Shown here in pieces: positions 1 to 7,435 of a stretch of DNA of 64,000 nt (its first letter is position 1; every line of letters begins with the position of its first letter). The notes under the pieces were generated by a model that made no database searches, was not told the origin of the DNA, and saw nothing but the letters and a program-made list of their open reading frames with translations. Location of the stretch: the NCBI GenBank assembly GCA_963621245.1, contig CAVFCW010000004.1, positions 62,001-126,000 on the forward strand, in the 5' to 3' direction. Source of the stretch: SIG603 sp963621245 (GTDB lineage: Bacteria; Bacillota; Clostridia; Oscillospirales; Acutalibacteraceae). Position numbers and translations under genes: made by a program.

Positions 1-190
1 GGATCTCGAAAAGCTCGGCGGCGGCGCACTCAGAAAAGCAGCCGTTGAGGGCAACGAGAAAGAGGGTTGTTTCCTCGCAGGTCAGGTAGCAGGTATGGTC
101 AATAAGGAGCAGTCTGCAAAGGAGATTATCACGGAGATCTTCACCGAAGCAGAAGAAGTGCTGAAAGGAGCAAACAAATGGCTAAGATAG
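1..190 (+). CDS. fabK: enoyl-ACP reductase II (FabK), C-terminal end only
   Basis: The frame starting at base 2 is open from the window edge to TAG at 188-190 and gives about 62 residues. They include AGQVAGMVNKEQSAKEI, which resembles the C-terminal AGQxxGxI segment of FMN-dependent enoyl-ACP reductase FabK. FabK would catalyse the last reduction of each fatty-acid elongation cycle with NAD(P)H. The frame overlaps the fabD start by 13 bases, as expected for translational coupling inside a fab operon. The call rests on the short tail plus position directly before fabD; the catalytic part lies outside the window. Confidence 0.75.
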   Translation, partial: DLEKLGGGALRKAAVEGNEKEGCFLAGQVAGMVNKEQSAKEIITEIFTEAEEVLKGANKWLR

Positions 191-1095
191 CTTTTGTTTT
201 TGCGGGACAGGGCGCTCAGTACGAGGGAATGGGAAAATCTCTTACCGAGAAGAGCAAAGCCGCAAAGGAAATTTTCGATATAGCTGATAAAGTAAGACCC
301 GGAACAAGCGAGCAGTGCTTCACCGCTTCGCTCAGCGAGCTTTCGGTAACAAAGAACACTCAGCCGTGTCTTTATAACGTCGATTTGGCTTGCGCCGAGG
401 CACTTCGTGAAAACGGAATTGTTCCCAATGCAGTAGCCGGATTTTCTCTCGGTGAGATTGCCGCAATTACATTTGCGGGAGTTGTCTCGCGTGAGGACGG
501 CATGAAGATAGTCACAAAGAGAGGACTTCTCATGCAAGAGGCTGCAGGCAAGGTTGACAGCGCAATGGCGGCTGTTTTAAAACTCTCAAACGAAAAGGTC
601 GAGGAGCTCGCTTCAAAGTACGACAAGGTTTATCCCGTTAACTACAATTGCCCGGGTCAGCTTGTTGTAGCGGGTGAGAAATCTGAGCTTGAGGCTTTTG
701 CGGCTGACGTTGCCGAGGCAAAGGGCAGAGCAAAGATACTCAACGTAAGCGGCGGCTTCCACTCTCCGTTCATGGCAGAGGCGGCAGACGGTCTCTACGA
801 TGAGCTTAAAAATTACGAATTGAAGCTTCCCGAGATTCCCACTTACTCCAACTTTACAGCTAAGCCCTATTCAGAGAATGACGATATAGCTTCACTTCTT
901 ATGAATCAGGTCAAAAATCCCGTAAGATGGCAGCAGATAGTTGAGAGCATGATTGATGAAGGAATCGATACTTTCATCGAGTGCGGTGCGGGAAAAACCC
1001 TTTCGGGACTTATCAAGAAAATTAATAAAGAAGTTAAAGTATATAACGTTCAGGACGCCGAGAGCTTGGAAACTGTTCTTGGTGAGCTGAAGTAA
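178..1095 (+). CDS. fabD: malonyl-CoA:ACP transacylase
   Basis: This 305-aa cytoplasmic enzyme loads malonyl units from CoA onto acyl carrier protein for chain elongation. The N-terminal FVFAGQGAQ motif, the nucleophile elbow with Ser90 and the later GGFHSP motif with His195 are the family landmarks. The elbow reads GFSLG where most relatives have GHSLG, so the residue before the serine is Phe rather than His. The start at 178 overlaps the end of fabK and is preceded by AAAGGAG. Length is normal for FabD. It is followed after 15 bases by fabG. Confidence 0.95.
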   Translation: MAKIAFVFAGQGAQYEGMGKSLTEKSKAAKEIFDIADKVRPGTSEQCFTASLSELSVTKNTQPCLYNVDLACAEALRENGIVPNAVAGFSLGEIAAITFAGVVSREDGMKIVTKRGLLMQEAAGKVDSAMAAVLKLSNEKVEELASKYDKVYPVNYNCPGQLVVAGEKSELEAFAADVAEAKGRAKILNVSGGFHSPFMAEAADGLYDELKNYELKLPEIPTYSNFTAKPYSENDDIASLLMNQVKNPVRWQQIVESMIDEGIDTFIECGAGKTLSGLIKKINKEVKVYNVQDAESLETVLGELK

Positions 1096-1110
1096 AAACA
1101 AGGAGACAAG

Positions 1111-1854
1111 ATGAGCTTTGATTTAAACGGCAAAATCGCTGTGGTCACGGGTGCGTCAAGCGGAATCGGTAAGGCAACAGCAATAAAGCTTGCCGAGTGC
1201 GGAGCAGACGTGGCGGTTATCTATTCATCATCAAAGGCGGGCGCTGACGAGGCGGTTGAAAAAATCACCGAACTCGGCAGAAAAGCGGTCGCATATAAGT
1301 GCAACGTAGCCGATACCGAGGAAGCCAAAACAACAATCGAGGCAATCCACAAGGAATTCGGCAGAATCGATATTCTCGTCAACAATGCGGGAATCACAAG
1401 AGACAACCTCATCCTCAAGATGAAGGAGGAGGACTGGGACGCAGTTTTGAATGTCAATTTGAAGGGTGCGTTCAATATGATTAAGGCAAGCTACAGAATA
1501 TTCAGCCGCCAGAGAAGCGGAAGAATTATTTCGATAACTTCGGCGTCGGGAATTATCGGCAATGCCGGTCAGGCAAACTATTCCTCGTCTAAGGCGGGTC
1601 TTATCGGACTTACCAAGTCTGTTGCAAGAGAGCTTGCCGGCAGAAACGTAACCGTGAACGCCGTTGCACCGGGATTTATCGAAACACCGATGACTGCGGG
1701 CTTTGACGACAGCAATCCGCTTGTTGCAAGTATACCGTTAAAGAGAATGGGCAAGCCCGAGGACGTGGCAAATGCGGTAAGCTTTTTGGCAAGCGACGAG
1801 GCAGAGTATATCACGGGCGTAGTTTTAAGCGTTGACGGCGGAATCGCAATGTGA
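1111..1854 (+). CDS. fabG: 3-oxoacyl-ACP reductase
   Basis: A 247-aa short-chain dehydrogenase that reduces 3-oxoacyl-ACP to 3-hydroxyacyl-ACP with NADPH. Visible are the Rossmann motif GASSGIG (residues 14-20), the NNAG motif near 91-94 and the Ser144-Tyr157-Lys161 catalytic set with Asn116. An AAGGAGA ribosome site precedes the ATG. It sits between fabD and fabF, in the usual Firmicutes order. About 70 non-coding bases follow before fabF. Confidence 0.95.
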   Translation: MSFDLNGKIAVVTGASSGIGKATAIKLAECGADVAVIYSSSKAGADEAVEKITELGRKAVAYKCNVADTEEAKTTIEAIHKEFGRIDILVNNAGITRDNLILKMKEEDWDAVLNVNLKGAFNMIKASYRIFSRQRSGRIISITSASGIIGNAGQANYSSSKAGLIGLTKSVARELAGRNVTVNAVAPGFIETPMTAGFDDSNPLVASIPLKRMGKPEDVANAVSFLASDEAEYITGVVLSVDGGIAM

Positions 1855-1922
1855 TAAGCGAAACCGTATGAATAAGAGGTTAAATAATCTATATTAATCG
1901 TAGTTTACAGGGAATGTGTAAT

Positions 1923-3167
1923 ATGAACAGAGTAGTAGTTACAGGAATGGGAGTTGTGTCTCCTATCGGAAACAATGTGGAGGAGTTCTGGCAGAATCTT
2001 CGTGACGGAAAGAACGGAATCGATTTTCTTAAGGGAATCGACACCGAGAATCTTGAAGTTAAAATCGGCGGTGAGGTCAAGGACTTCGATGTCACAAAAT
2101 ATATGAAGAAGAGCGAGGCAAGAAAAGCCGACAAATTCACCCAGTTCGGTGTTGCCGCTGCCGCTCAGGCTATGGAGCAGTCGGGACTTTCAACCGCCGA
2201 GGACGGAAACATCGCACCGTCAAGATTGGGCGTTTATTTCGGTTCCGGTATCGGCGGAATCCAGACCTTCTGCAACGAGCACACAAAACTTATGGAAAAA
2301 GGCCCGGGAAAAGTTTCTCCGTTCTTTATTCCTATGATGATTGCAAATATGTGTGCTGGTACCATTGCAATCAAGTACAGCGCAAAGGGCTCGGCTTTGC
2401 CGATGGTTACCGCTTGCGCAACCAGCAACAACACAATCGGCGAGGCTTACAGAGCAATTAAGCACGGCTATGCCGACGCAATCATCGCCGGAGGTTCAGA
2501 GGCGGCAATCACAGAAATATCCGTAGCCGGCTTCACAAATATGAAGGCTCTTTCCACTAAGAACGACCCCGAAACAGCTTGCTGTCCATTTGACGTCAAG
2601 CGTGACGGATTCGTTATGGGCGAGGGTGCGGGCGCTCTCGTTCTCGAAAGCCTCGATCACGCTCTTGCAAGAGGCGCAAAGATTTTGGGCGAGATTGTCG
2701 GTTACGGTTCAACTTGCGACGCTTACCACATGACCGCACCGGACCCGACAGGCGAGGGCGGAGCAGAGTGCATGCGCCTTGCTCTTGAGGAAGCAAATAT
2801 GCCCGATGAAACACATATCTATATCAACGCTCACGGCACAAGCACACCGCTTAACGATGTCAGCGAGACAAAGGTTATCAAGCTTGCCCTCGGTGAGGAG
2901 AGAGCTAAGAAGGCTGTTGTCAGCTCCACAAAGTCAATGACGGGCCATATGCTCGGCGCCGCAGGTGCTGTTGAGGCTATTGCATCAATACTTGCAATCG
3001 AGCATCAGACAGTTCCGCCGACAATTCACTTGAACGAGCAGGATCCCGAGTGCGATCTCGACTGTTGCCCAAACACTGCAAGAGAGACAGAGATTAATCT
3101 TGCTCTTTCCAACGGTCTCGGATTCGGCGGCCACAACGCTTGTATCGCAATCAAGAAGTACAATTGA
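1923..3167 (+). CDS. fabF: 3-oxoacyl-ACP synthase II
   Basis: This 414-aa condensing enzyme extends acyl-ACP by two carbons from malonyl-ACP. The catalytic triad is Cys165 (in VTACATSNN), His304 (NAHGTST) and His342 (TGHMLGAAG). A second ATG lies nine bases upstream at 1914, but the purine-rich ACAGGGA ends right against it, whereas it sits about nine bases before 1923. The product from 1923 begins MNRVVVTGMG, the normal family start. fabZ follows directly; the accB gene often found here is absent. Confidence 0.95.
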   Translation: MNRVVVTGMGVVSPIGNNVEEFWQNLRDGKNGIDFLKGIDTENLEVKIGGEVKDFDVTKYMKKSEARKADKFTQFGVAAAAQAMEQSGLSTAEDGNIAPSRLGVYFGSGIGGIQTFCNEHTKLMEKGPGKVSPFFIPMMIANMCAGTIAIKYSAKGSALPMVTACATSNNTIGEAYRAIKHGYADAIIAGGSEAAITEISVAGFTNMKALSTKNDPETACCPFDVKRDGFVMGEGAGALVLESLDHALARGAKILGEIVGYGSTCDAYHMTAPDPTGEGGAECMRLALEEANMPDETHIYINAHGTSTPLNDVSETKVIKLALGEERAKKAVVSSTKSMTGHMLGAAGAVEAIASILAIEHQTVPPTIHLNEQDPECDLDCCPNTARETEINLALSNGLGFGGHNACIAIKKYN

Positions 3168-3194
3168 TATTTGTGTTTGACACAGAGGTCTGAT

Positions 3195-3617
3195 ATGAAT
3201 AAAGAAGAAATAAAAAATATATTACCGCACCGCGAGCCTATGCTCCTCGTTGACGAGGTTGAGCTTGTCGACGGCGAGGCTCACGGCAAATGCTTCATTA
3301 AGGGCGACGAGTACTTTCTTCAGGGACATTTTCCCGGTCAGCCCGTCGTGCCGGGAGTCATCCTCTGCGAGATGATGGCTCAGTCGGCTTGCGTTTTGCT
3401 TGCGGGAGATGCCGTAAAGGGCTCCACACCGTTCTTCACGGGACTTGATAAGGTCAAGTTCAGAGGACAGGTTAAGCCCGGCGATACCTTTGAGACAAAA
3501 TGCGTTCTCACGGGAAACAGGAGAAATTTCTACTTTGCAAGTGCTAAGGGCTATGTTAACGGCAAGCTTTGCGTAAGCGCCGATTTCAGCTTTGCACTTG
3601 TAAAAAACGAAGGTTAA
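3195..3617 (+). CDS. fabZ: 3-hydroxyacyl-ACP dehydratase
   Basis: A 140-aa hotdog-fold dehydratase that removes water from 3-hydroxyacyl-ACP. The catalytic His45 lies in GHFPGQPVVPG and Glu59 in the following helix (ILCEMMAQ). The ATG at 3195 has AGAGGT six bases upstream and gives the usual N-terminus MNKEEIKNILPHREP. The frame is open further upstream to 3171, but that start has no ribosome site. It lies between fabF and accD, reading in the same direction. Confidence 0.95.
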   Translation: MNKEEIKNILPHREPMLLVDEVELVDGEAHGKCFIKGDEYFLQGHFPGQPVVPGVILCEMMAQSACVLLAGDAVKGSTPFFTGLDKVKFRGQVKPGDTFETKCVLTGNRRNFYFASAKGYVNGKLCVSADFSFALVKNEG

Positions 3618-3645
3618 CTTAAAGAACAAAAGAAGAGGTGCAGAC

Positions 3646-4515
3646 ATGCCTGTTAATTTTAAGAACTTCTTCAAGCCGAATTCACACGATAAGCAGGAAC
3701 CCGAGGTTCATTCTGCCGCCGGTGTTGAGGACGGTTCTGCGGAAGCAAAAAAGACTTGCCCCGAATGCGGTAAGGAAACTCCCGAGGGAGAGCTTTGGGA
3801 GAATTTAAACGTATGCGAATGCGGTCATCATTTCAGAATGAATGCTCGCCAGAGAGTTGCATATTTAATCGGCAACGGTAAATTTGAGGAGCTGGACGAG
3901 GATATGAGCAGCAGCAATGTTCTCGATTTCCCGGGCTACGATGCAAAGCTTTCAAGCGCAAAGCTTCATTCTCACGAGAAAGAATCCGTCATCGCGGGCG
4001 TTTGTGAGATTGGCGGAATAAAAACCGCACTTTTCGTCATGAACTCCGAGTTTATGATGGGAAGCATGGGTTCCGTTTGCGGCGAGAAAATCACAAGACT
4101 TTTTGAGTATGCAACATCAAACAAGCTCCCCGTAGTCGGTTATACCGTTTCGGGCGGCGCAAGAATGCAGGAGGGAATACTCTCCCTTATGCAGATGGCT
4201 AAAACAAGTGCGGCTGTAAGAAAGCACTCCGATGAGGGACTTCTCTACATTGCCGTTCTCACCGATCCGACCACAGGCGGCGTTACCGCAAGCTTTGCCA
4301 TGGAGGGAGATATTATTCTCGCCGAGCCCAAGGCAACCGTCGGTTTTGCCGGAAGAAGAGTTATCGAGCAGACCATAAGCAAGAAACTTCCAAAGGAATT
4401 CCAGAAGTCGGAATTTTTGCTTGATCACGGTTTCATCGATAAAATAGTTCCGAGAAACGAGCAGAGAGAAGTCCTCTCTGAACTCTTGAAAATGCATGTG
4501 GGAGGTGCCGACTGA
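3646..4515 (+). CDS. accD: acetyl-CoA carboxylase carboxyltransferase, beta subunit
   Basis: This 289-aa subunit pairs with AccA to move the carboxyl group from biotin to acetyl-CoA, making malonyl-CoA. It has an N-terminal zinc ribbon and a crotonase-like domain with the GGARMQEG motif. The ribbon cysteines are 38, 41, 57 and 59. The second knuckle reads C-x-C (VCECGHHF) instead of the usual C-x2-C, so one residue is missing inside the metal site. The stop TGA shares a base with the accA start, implying coupled translation of the two subunits. An AGAAGAGG site precedes the ATG. Confidence 0.95.
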   Translation: MPVNFKNFFKPNSHDKQEPEVHSAAGVEDGSAEAKKTCPECGKETPEGELWENLNVCECGHHFRMNARQRVAYLIGNGKFEELDEDMSSSNVLDFPGYDAKLSSAKLHSHEKESVIAGVCEIGGIKTALFVMNSEFMMGSMGSVCGEKITRLFEYATSNKLPVVGYTVSGGARMQEGILSLMQMAKTSAAVRKHSDEGLLYIAVLTDPTTGGVTASFAMEGDIILAEPKATVGFAGRRVIEQTISKKLPKEFQKSEFLLDHGFIDKIVPRNEQREVLSELLKMHVGGAD

Positions 4516-5279
4516 TGACTGCTTATGAAAAGCTGAAAACAGCAAGAGGAAAGGGCAGACCTACCGGCTCTGACTATATCAACAATATTTTCACCGATTT
4601 TATCGAGCTTCACGGCGACAGAAGATTCTCCGACGATCAGGCTATCGTTGCGGGCATAGCAAGACTTGACGGCGAGCCCGTCACGGTTATTGCCATCGAG
4701 CGCGGCAAGGATGTTTACGAGAGAATCAAGAGAAACTTCGGCTCACCGAATCCTGAGGGATACCGTAAGGCTCTGCGCCTTATGAAACAGGCTGAAAAAT
4801 TCCATCGTCCGATTGTTTGCTTTGTCGATACGGCAGGCGCGTTCTGCGGCGTTGAGGCTGAGGAGAGAGGTCAGGGTCAGGCAATTGCCGAGAACCTTTA
4901 CGAGCTTATCGGACTCAAGACGCCAATGATTTCCGTTATCGTTGGCGAGGGCGGCTCAGGCGGTGCGCTTGCACTTGGCGTAGCCGACAGAGTTTGGATT
5001 ATGGAAAACGCTTGCTATTCCGTTGTTTCTCCCGAGGGTTGCGCAAGCATCATCTGGAAGGACGCAAAGCGTGCCGACGAGGCTGCCGAGGCACTCCAGA
5101 TAACAGCGGAGAGCATGGAAAAGCTCAAGGTTGTCGAAAAGGTTATCTCCGAGCAGAGAGAGCAAAGCGAGATATATGCCGATATGAAAAATCAGCTTGA
5201 AGAAGAGATTAAAAACCTCAAAAAGCTCGATACCGATACTCTCTTGGAGCAGCGCTACAACAGATTCAGAGCATATTAA
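4515..5279 (+). CDS. accA: acetyl-CoA carboxylase carboxyltransferase, alpha subunit
   Basis: The 254-aa partner of AccD. The crotonase fold is recognisable from ELHGDR (about 34-39), FVDTAGAF and GEGGSGGALALGVAD. It is shorter than the E. coli protein because the N-terminal helical extension is reduced, as in many Clostridia. The start overlaps the accD stop by one base. A strong intrinsic terminator lies 21 bases after the stop, so this is the last gene of the fab-acc operon. The biotin carrier and biotin carboxylase needed for a complete enzyme are not in the window. Confidence 0.95.
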   Translation: MTAYEKLKTARGKGRPTGSDYINNIFTDFIELHGDRRFSDDQAIVAGIARLDGEPVTVIAIERGKDVYERIKRNFGSPNPEGYRKALRLMKQAEKFHRPIVCFVDTAGAFCGVEAEERGQGQAIAENLYELIGLKTPMISVIVGEGGSGGALALGVADRVWIMENACYSVVSPEGCASIIWKDAKRADEAAEALQITAESMEKLKVVEKVISEQREQSEIYADMKNQLEEEIKNLKKLDTDTLLEQRYNRFRAY

Positions 5280-5300
5280 TAATAAAACAGTTTTATATAA

Positions 5301-5337
5301 AGAATCGTTTCCGAAAAAGGAAACGATTCTTTTTTTC
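5301..5337 (+). terminator. intrinsic terminator of the fab-acc operon
   Basis: A perfect 12-bp stem (AGAATCGTTTCC with its complement) and a GAAAAA loop are followed by seven T. It ends the fatty-acid operon just before the first tandem-repeat promoter. Confidence 0.95.
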
Positions 5338-5350
5338 TGCCCTAAAAAGC

Positions 5351-5385
5351 TTGTCCGTTTTCTGTCCGCTTGGGATTTGTATAAT
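5351..5385 (+). promoter_or_regulatory. tandem TTGTCC promoter, copy 1
   Basis: TTGTCC at 5351 and CTGTCC at 5362 start 11 bp apart. A 12-bp gap leads to a -10 box TATAAT at 5380-5385, followed by GAAATCACA. There is no normally spaced -35 hexamer. Copies at 5813 and 6375 have identical geometry. The 11-bp direct-repeat spacing next to a -10 box is typical of OmpR/PhoB-family activator sites; which regulator binds here is not known. Confidence 0.75.
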
Positions 5386-5475
5386 GAAATCACAACAAAG
5401 GCAAGTAAGCCTTAAGAAAAAGAAAGAGATTATGAAAAAGACCTATACAAAAATTCAGAGAAAAGGAGAAACGTT

Positions 5476-5649
5476 ATGAGCTTTTACATGAACAATCATA
5501 TGGAGAACACAATAGGCAGCAACAGACACGAGGATACACTCATCAACCGTGAGGTAAGAATGCGTTACGGCATGGATATGACAACAACGAGGGGAAGAAG
5601 ATACATGGACGCTTGTGAGAACGATTCCTTCTTTCCTCAGGTACTGTAA
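5476..5649 (+). CDS. small Met-rich soluble peptide (57 aa), unknown
   Basis: ATG at 5476 follows AAAAGGAGAAACGTT, a strong ribosome site, and the frame runs 57 codons to TAA. The product begins MSFYMNNHMENTIG, has seven methionines and several Arg residues (VRMRYG, RGRRYMD) and one Cys, and shows no membrane segment. It is the first gene behind tandem promoter copy 1, about 90 bases downstream of the -10. I recognise no family. Support for a real gene comes from the promoter, the ribosome site and the similar layout of the six small genes. Confidence 0.65.
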   Translation: MSFYMNNHMENTIGSNRHEDTLINREVRMRYGMDMTTTRGRRYMDACENDSFFPQVL

Positions 5650-5673
5650 ATAAAAAAGGAGCTAATATAAAAA

Positions 5674-5808
5674 ATGGTAATGGCAGGATATTTAACAAAG
5701 GAAATCGGTTCGGCGGTATATATGGACAGCGTGCTCCCGTTTGTGAGCATCAAGCCGAAAGAGAGAAAAGCAAAAATACCGAAAACAAAATCGGTGAAAA
5801 ACAAATAA
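5674..5808 (+). CDS. small cationic peptide (44 aa), unknown
   Basis: ATG at 5674 lies 12 bases after AAAAAAGGAG. The product starts MVMAGYLTKEIGSAVYM, has a hydrophobic first half and a very basic tail rich in Lys (PKERKAKIPKTKSVKNK), which suggests an amphipathic peptide that may lie on the membrane. It is the second gene of the first unit and ends just four bases before tandem promoter copy 2. Function is unknown. A second in-frame ATG at 5680 is possible but is further from the ribosome site. Confidence 0.6.
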   Translation: MVMAGYLTKEIGSAVYMDSVLPFVSIKPKERKAKIPKTKSVKNK

Positions 5809-5812
5809 AAAT

Positions 5813-5847
5813 TTGTCCGATAATTGTCCTATCGGATGGGGTAAAAT
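5813..5847 (+). promoter_or_regulatory. tandem TTGTCC promoter, copy 2
   Basis: TTGTCC at 5813 and at 5824, start to start 11 bp, then exactly 12 bp to the -10 TAAAAT at 5842-5847. The next bases AAAATCACATTAAAGAACAAA match copy 3 almost completely. It precedes the three-gene unit beginning at 5898. Confidence 0.75.
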
Positions 5848-5897
5848 AAAATCACATTAAAGAACAAAAACAACTTAAAAAAGAGGAGTAAAAACTT

Positions 5898-6011
5898 ATG
5901 ATTCATGCGGTAGTTTTGGGAGCAATATTCGGAGCATATTTCACATACATAATTGCTTCACTTATTTATAACGCAGTTACGGAGAATAAAGAAGAAACAG
6001 TAGGCGCATAA
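5898..6011 (+). CDS. single-span membrane peptide (37 aa), unknown
   Basis: ATG at 5898 follows AAGAGGAG by 9-10 bases. The 37-residue product starts MIHAVVLGAIFGAYF, has one hydrophobic span (about residues 4-24) and ends in a short acidic tail (TENKEETVGA). It is the first gene after tandem promoter copy 2 and is followed by two more membrane peptides on the same strand. No family is recognised. Confidence 0.6.
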   Translation: MIHAVVLGAIFGAYFTYIIASLIYNAVTENKEETVGA

Positions 6012-6053
6012 AGACGAAAGCGCATACCGAGGTTTGAAAAAGAGGAGGAGAAT

Positions 6054-6227
6054 ATGGAGTTAATAGGACTTTTGGTTATGGCAGTTATTTCAGTGGTTAT
6101 AATCTCAGCCATAGCATTTATAGGATTATACGGAATTTTCAGTTTGGTTAAATTCTTCGCAGTGGGAGCGGTTGTTCTCACGGGAGTCGGAGCTCTTGTG
6201 GGGCTCACGGGATTATTGATTGGTTAA
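6054..6227 (+). CDS. two-span Gly-rich membrane peptide (57 aa), unknown
   Basis: ATG at 6054 directly follows AAGAGGAGGAGAAT, a very strong ribosome site. The product is almost entirely hydrophobic. There is one span in residues 4-27 and a second, glycine-rich one in 36-56 (GAVVLTGVGALVG), joined by a short SLVK linker. GxxxG-type spacing suggests helix packing or oligomerisation. It is in the middle of the copy 2 unit. Function is unknown; holin-like, toxin-like and membrane-stress roles are all possible and the sequence alone does not choose between them. Confidence 0.65.
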   Translation: MELIGLLVMAVISVVIISAIAFIGLYGIFSLVKFFAVGAVVLTGVGALVGLTGLLIG

Positions 6228-6238
6228 AGGAGGAAAAA

Positions 6239-6373
6239 ATGGATTTCAGTTTAGCGCACTTCTTCAGTTCGGTGGCGTCAAGAGTCATCACGGGAGTTAT
6301 AGCATTCGTGATAGTCACTTATTTGTTTCCGGTTATCAGAGCGAGAAGAGAAAACAAAAAATTGAACGGATAA
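6239..6373 (+). CDS. single-span membrane peptide with basic tail (44 aa), unknown
   Basis: ATG at 6239 follows AAAGGAGGAAAAA. The 44-aa product starts MDFSLAHFFSSVAS, has a span in about residues 14-33 (VITGVIAFVIVTYLFPVI) and then a basic tail (RARRENKKLNG), predicting a cytoplasmic C-terminus by the positive-inside rule. Its TAA at 6371-6373 lies one base before the first half-site of tandem promoter copy 3. No family is recognised. Confidence 0.65.
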   Translation: MDFSLAHFFSSVASRVITGVIAFVIVTYLFPVIRARRENKKLNG

Positions 6374-6374
6374 A

Positions 6375-6409
6375 ATGTCCTTTATTTGTCCCACTCCAGG
6401 TGGTACAAT
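6375..6409 (+). promoter_or_regulatory. tandem TTGTCC promoter, copy 3
   Basis: ATGTCC at 6375 and TTGTCC at 6386 (11 bp), then 12 bp to TACAAT at 6404-6409, followed by AAAATCACAGTAAAGAACAAA, nearly identical to copy 2. It starts the unit holding the 36-aa peptide and the AIM24-family gene. Confidence 0.75.
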
Positions 6410-6462
6410 AAAATCACAGTAAAGAACAAAACAAAAACAATAAATCAAAAAGGAGAAAAAAC

Positions 6463-6573
6463 ATGAGTTTGGGAACAGCACACATCATATACACGGCACT
6501 GACAAGCATAGTCACCGTCATCATCGTAACAAAGCTTCTCACTTACATTGAGAGCAAGTATCCGACAAAATAA
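6463..6573 (+). CDS. single-span membrane peptide (36 aa), unknown
   Basis: ATG at 6463 follows AAAAAGGAGAAAAAAC. The product begins MSLGTAHIIYTALTS and has one span (about residues 7-27, rich in Ile, Val and Thr) with a short charged end (ESKYPTK). It is the first gene after tandem promoter copy 3. About 110 A/T-rich bases separate it from the AIM24-family gene. No family is recognised. Confidence 0.6.
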   Translation: MSLGTAHIIYTALTSIVTVIIVTKLLTYIESKYPTK

Positions 6574-6683
6574 AACATCTTAAAATTAAAACAATTTAAA
6601 AATTAAAAAATCAAAACACTTTTCACTAAAATAATTATTTAAATTCATCTAATCAAAAATTAAAAAAAGAGAGGTAACAAATT

Positions 6684-7376
6684 ATGAAGTATCAGATTCA
6701 GGGAGACAACTTACCGGTAGTAATATGCGAGCTCGATCAGAATGAGAGCATGGTAACACAGGACGGCGGAATGTCCTGGATGTCACCCAACATGGAAATG
6801 AAAACAACAACAAACGGCGGTTTTAAGAAGGCATTCGGAAGAATGTTCTCAGGCGCCAAGATGTTCCAGAATATATACACAGCAAGAGACAGCGGCGGAA
6901 TGATTGCATTTGCTTCCGATTTCCCCGGCTCAATCAGAGCGTTCGATATCGCCCCCGGCAACGAGATGATTTTGCAGAAGAGAGCATATCTTGCAAGCGA
7001 ATCGGGAGTAAACCTTGACATTTACTTCCAGAAAAAGATTTCCGGCGGATTTTTCAGCGGCGAGGGCTTCATTTTGCAGAAGATCTCGGGCAACGGAACC
7101 GTATTTGCAGAGTTTGACGGCCATGTCGTTGAGTACGGACTCGGCGAAGGTCAGCAGCTTGTTGTCGATACAGGCCATTTGGCAGCAATGAGCGCAACAT
7201 GCAGCATTGAGATTAAGGGCGTTCCGGGACTTAAGAATAAGATTTTCGGCGGCGAGGGACTTTTCAACACCGTTATCACAGGCCCCGGCAGAGTTTGGCT
7301 CCAGACCATGCCGCTCAAGAATATGGCAGAGGCTCTCATGCCGTTTATGCCGCAGGCAAACGTAGAAATTAAGTAA
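6684..7376 (+). CDS. AIM24/TIGR00266-family protein
   Basis: This 230-aa protein matches the bacterial AIM24-like (TIGR00266) pattern. It has a Gly-rich beta-sandwich with an early MSWMSPNMEM stretch, a GRMFSG-like segment after residue 50, LASESGVNLDI near 110, and a late GPGRVWLQTMP motif. The molecular role of the family is not settled; the yeast relative is needed for inner mitochondrial membrane organisation. It has no signal peptide and no clear membrane span. AGAGAGG precedes the ATG. It is the only larger gene of the peptide island and ends at a perfect inverted-repeat terminator, so it probably acts with the membrane peptides. That link is inference. Confidence 0.8.
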   Translation: MKYQIQGDNLPVVICELDQNESMVTQDGGMSWMSPNMEMKTTTNGGFKKAFGRMFSGAKMFQNIYTARDSGGMIAFASDFPGSIRAFDIAPGNEMILQKRAYLASESGVNLDIYFQKKISGGFFSGEGFILQKISGNGTVFAEFDGHVVEYGLGEGQQLVVDTGHLAAMSATCSIEIKGVPGLKNKIFGGEGLFNTVITGPGRVWLQTMPLKNMAEALMPFMPQANVEIK

Positions 7377-7393
7377 TCCCCTGAATATATTTG

Positions 7394-7435
7394 AAAACAA
7401 AGAACCGAGTCGAAATCGACTCGGTTCTTTGTTTT
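7394..7435. terminator. bidirectional terminator between the AIM24 gene and the pucR-type gene
   Basis: A perfect 20-bp inverted repeat (arms 7394-7413 and 7416-7435) begins with AAAA and ends with TTTT, so it can end transcripts on both strands. The 175 bases up to the convergent regulator gene are T-rich on the + strand and show no reading frame. Confidence 0.9.
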
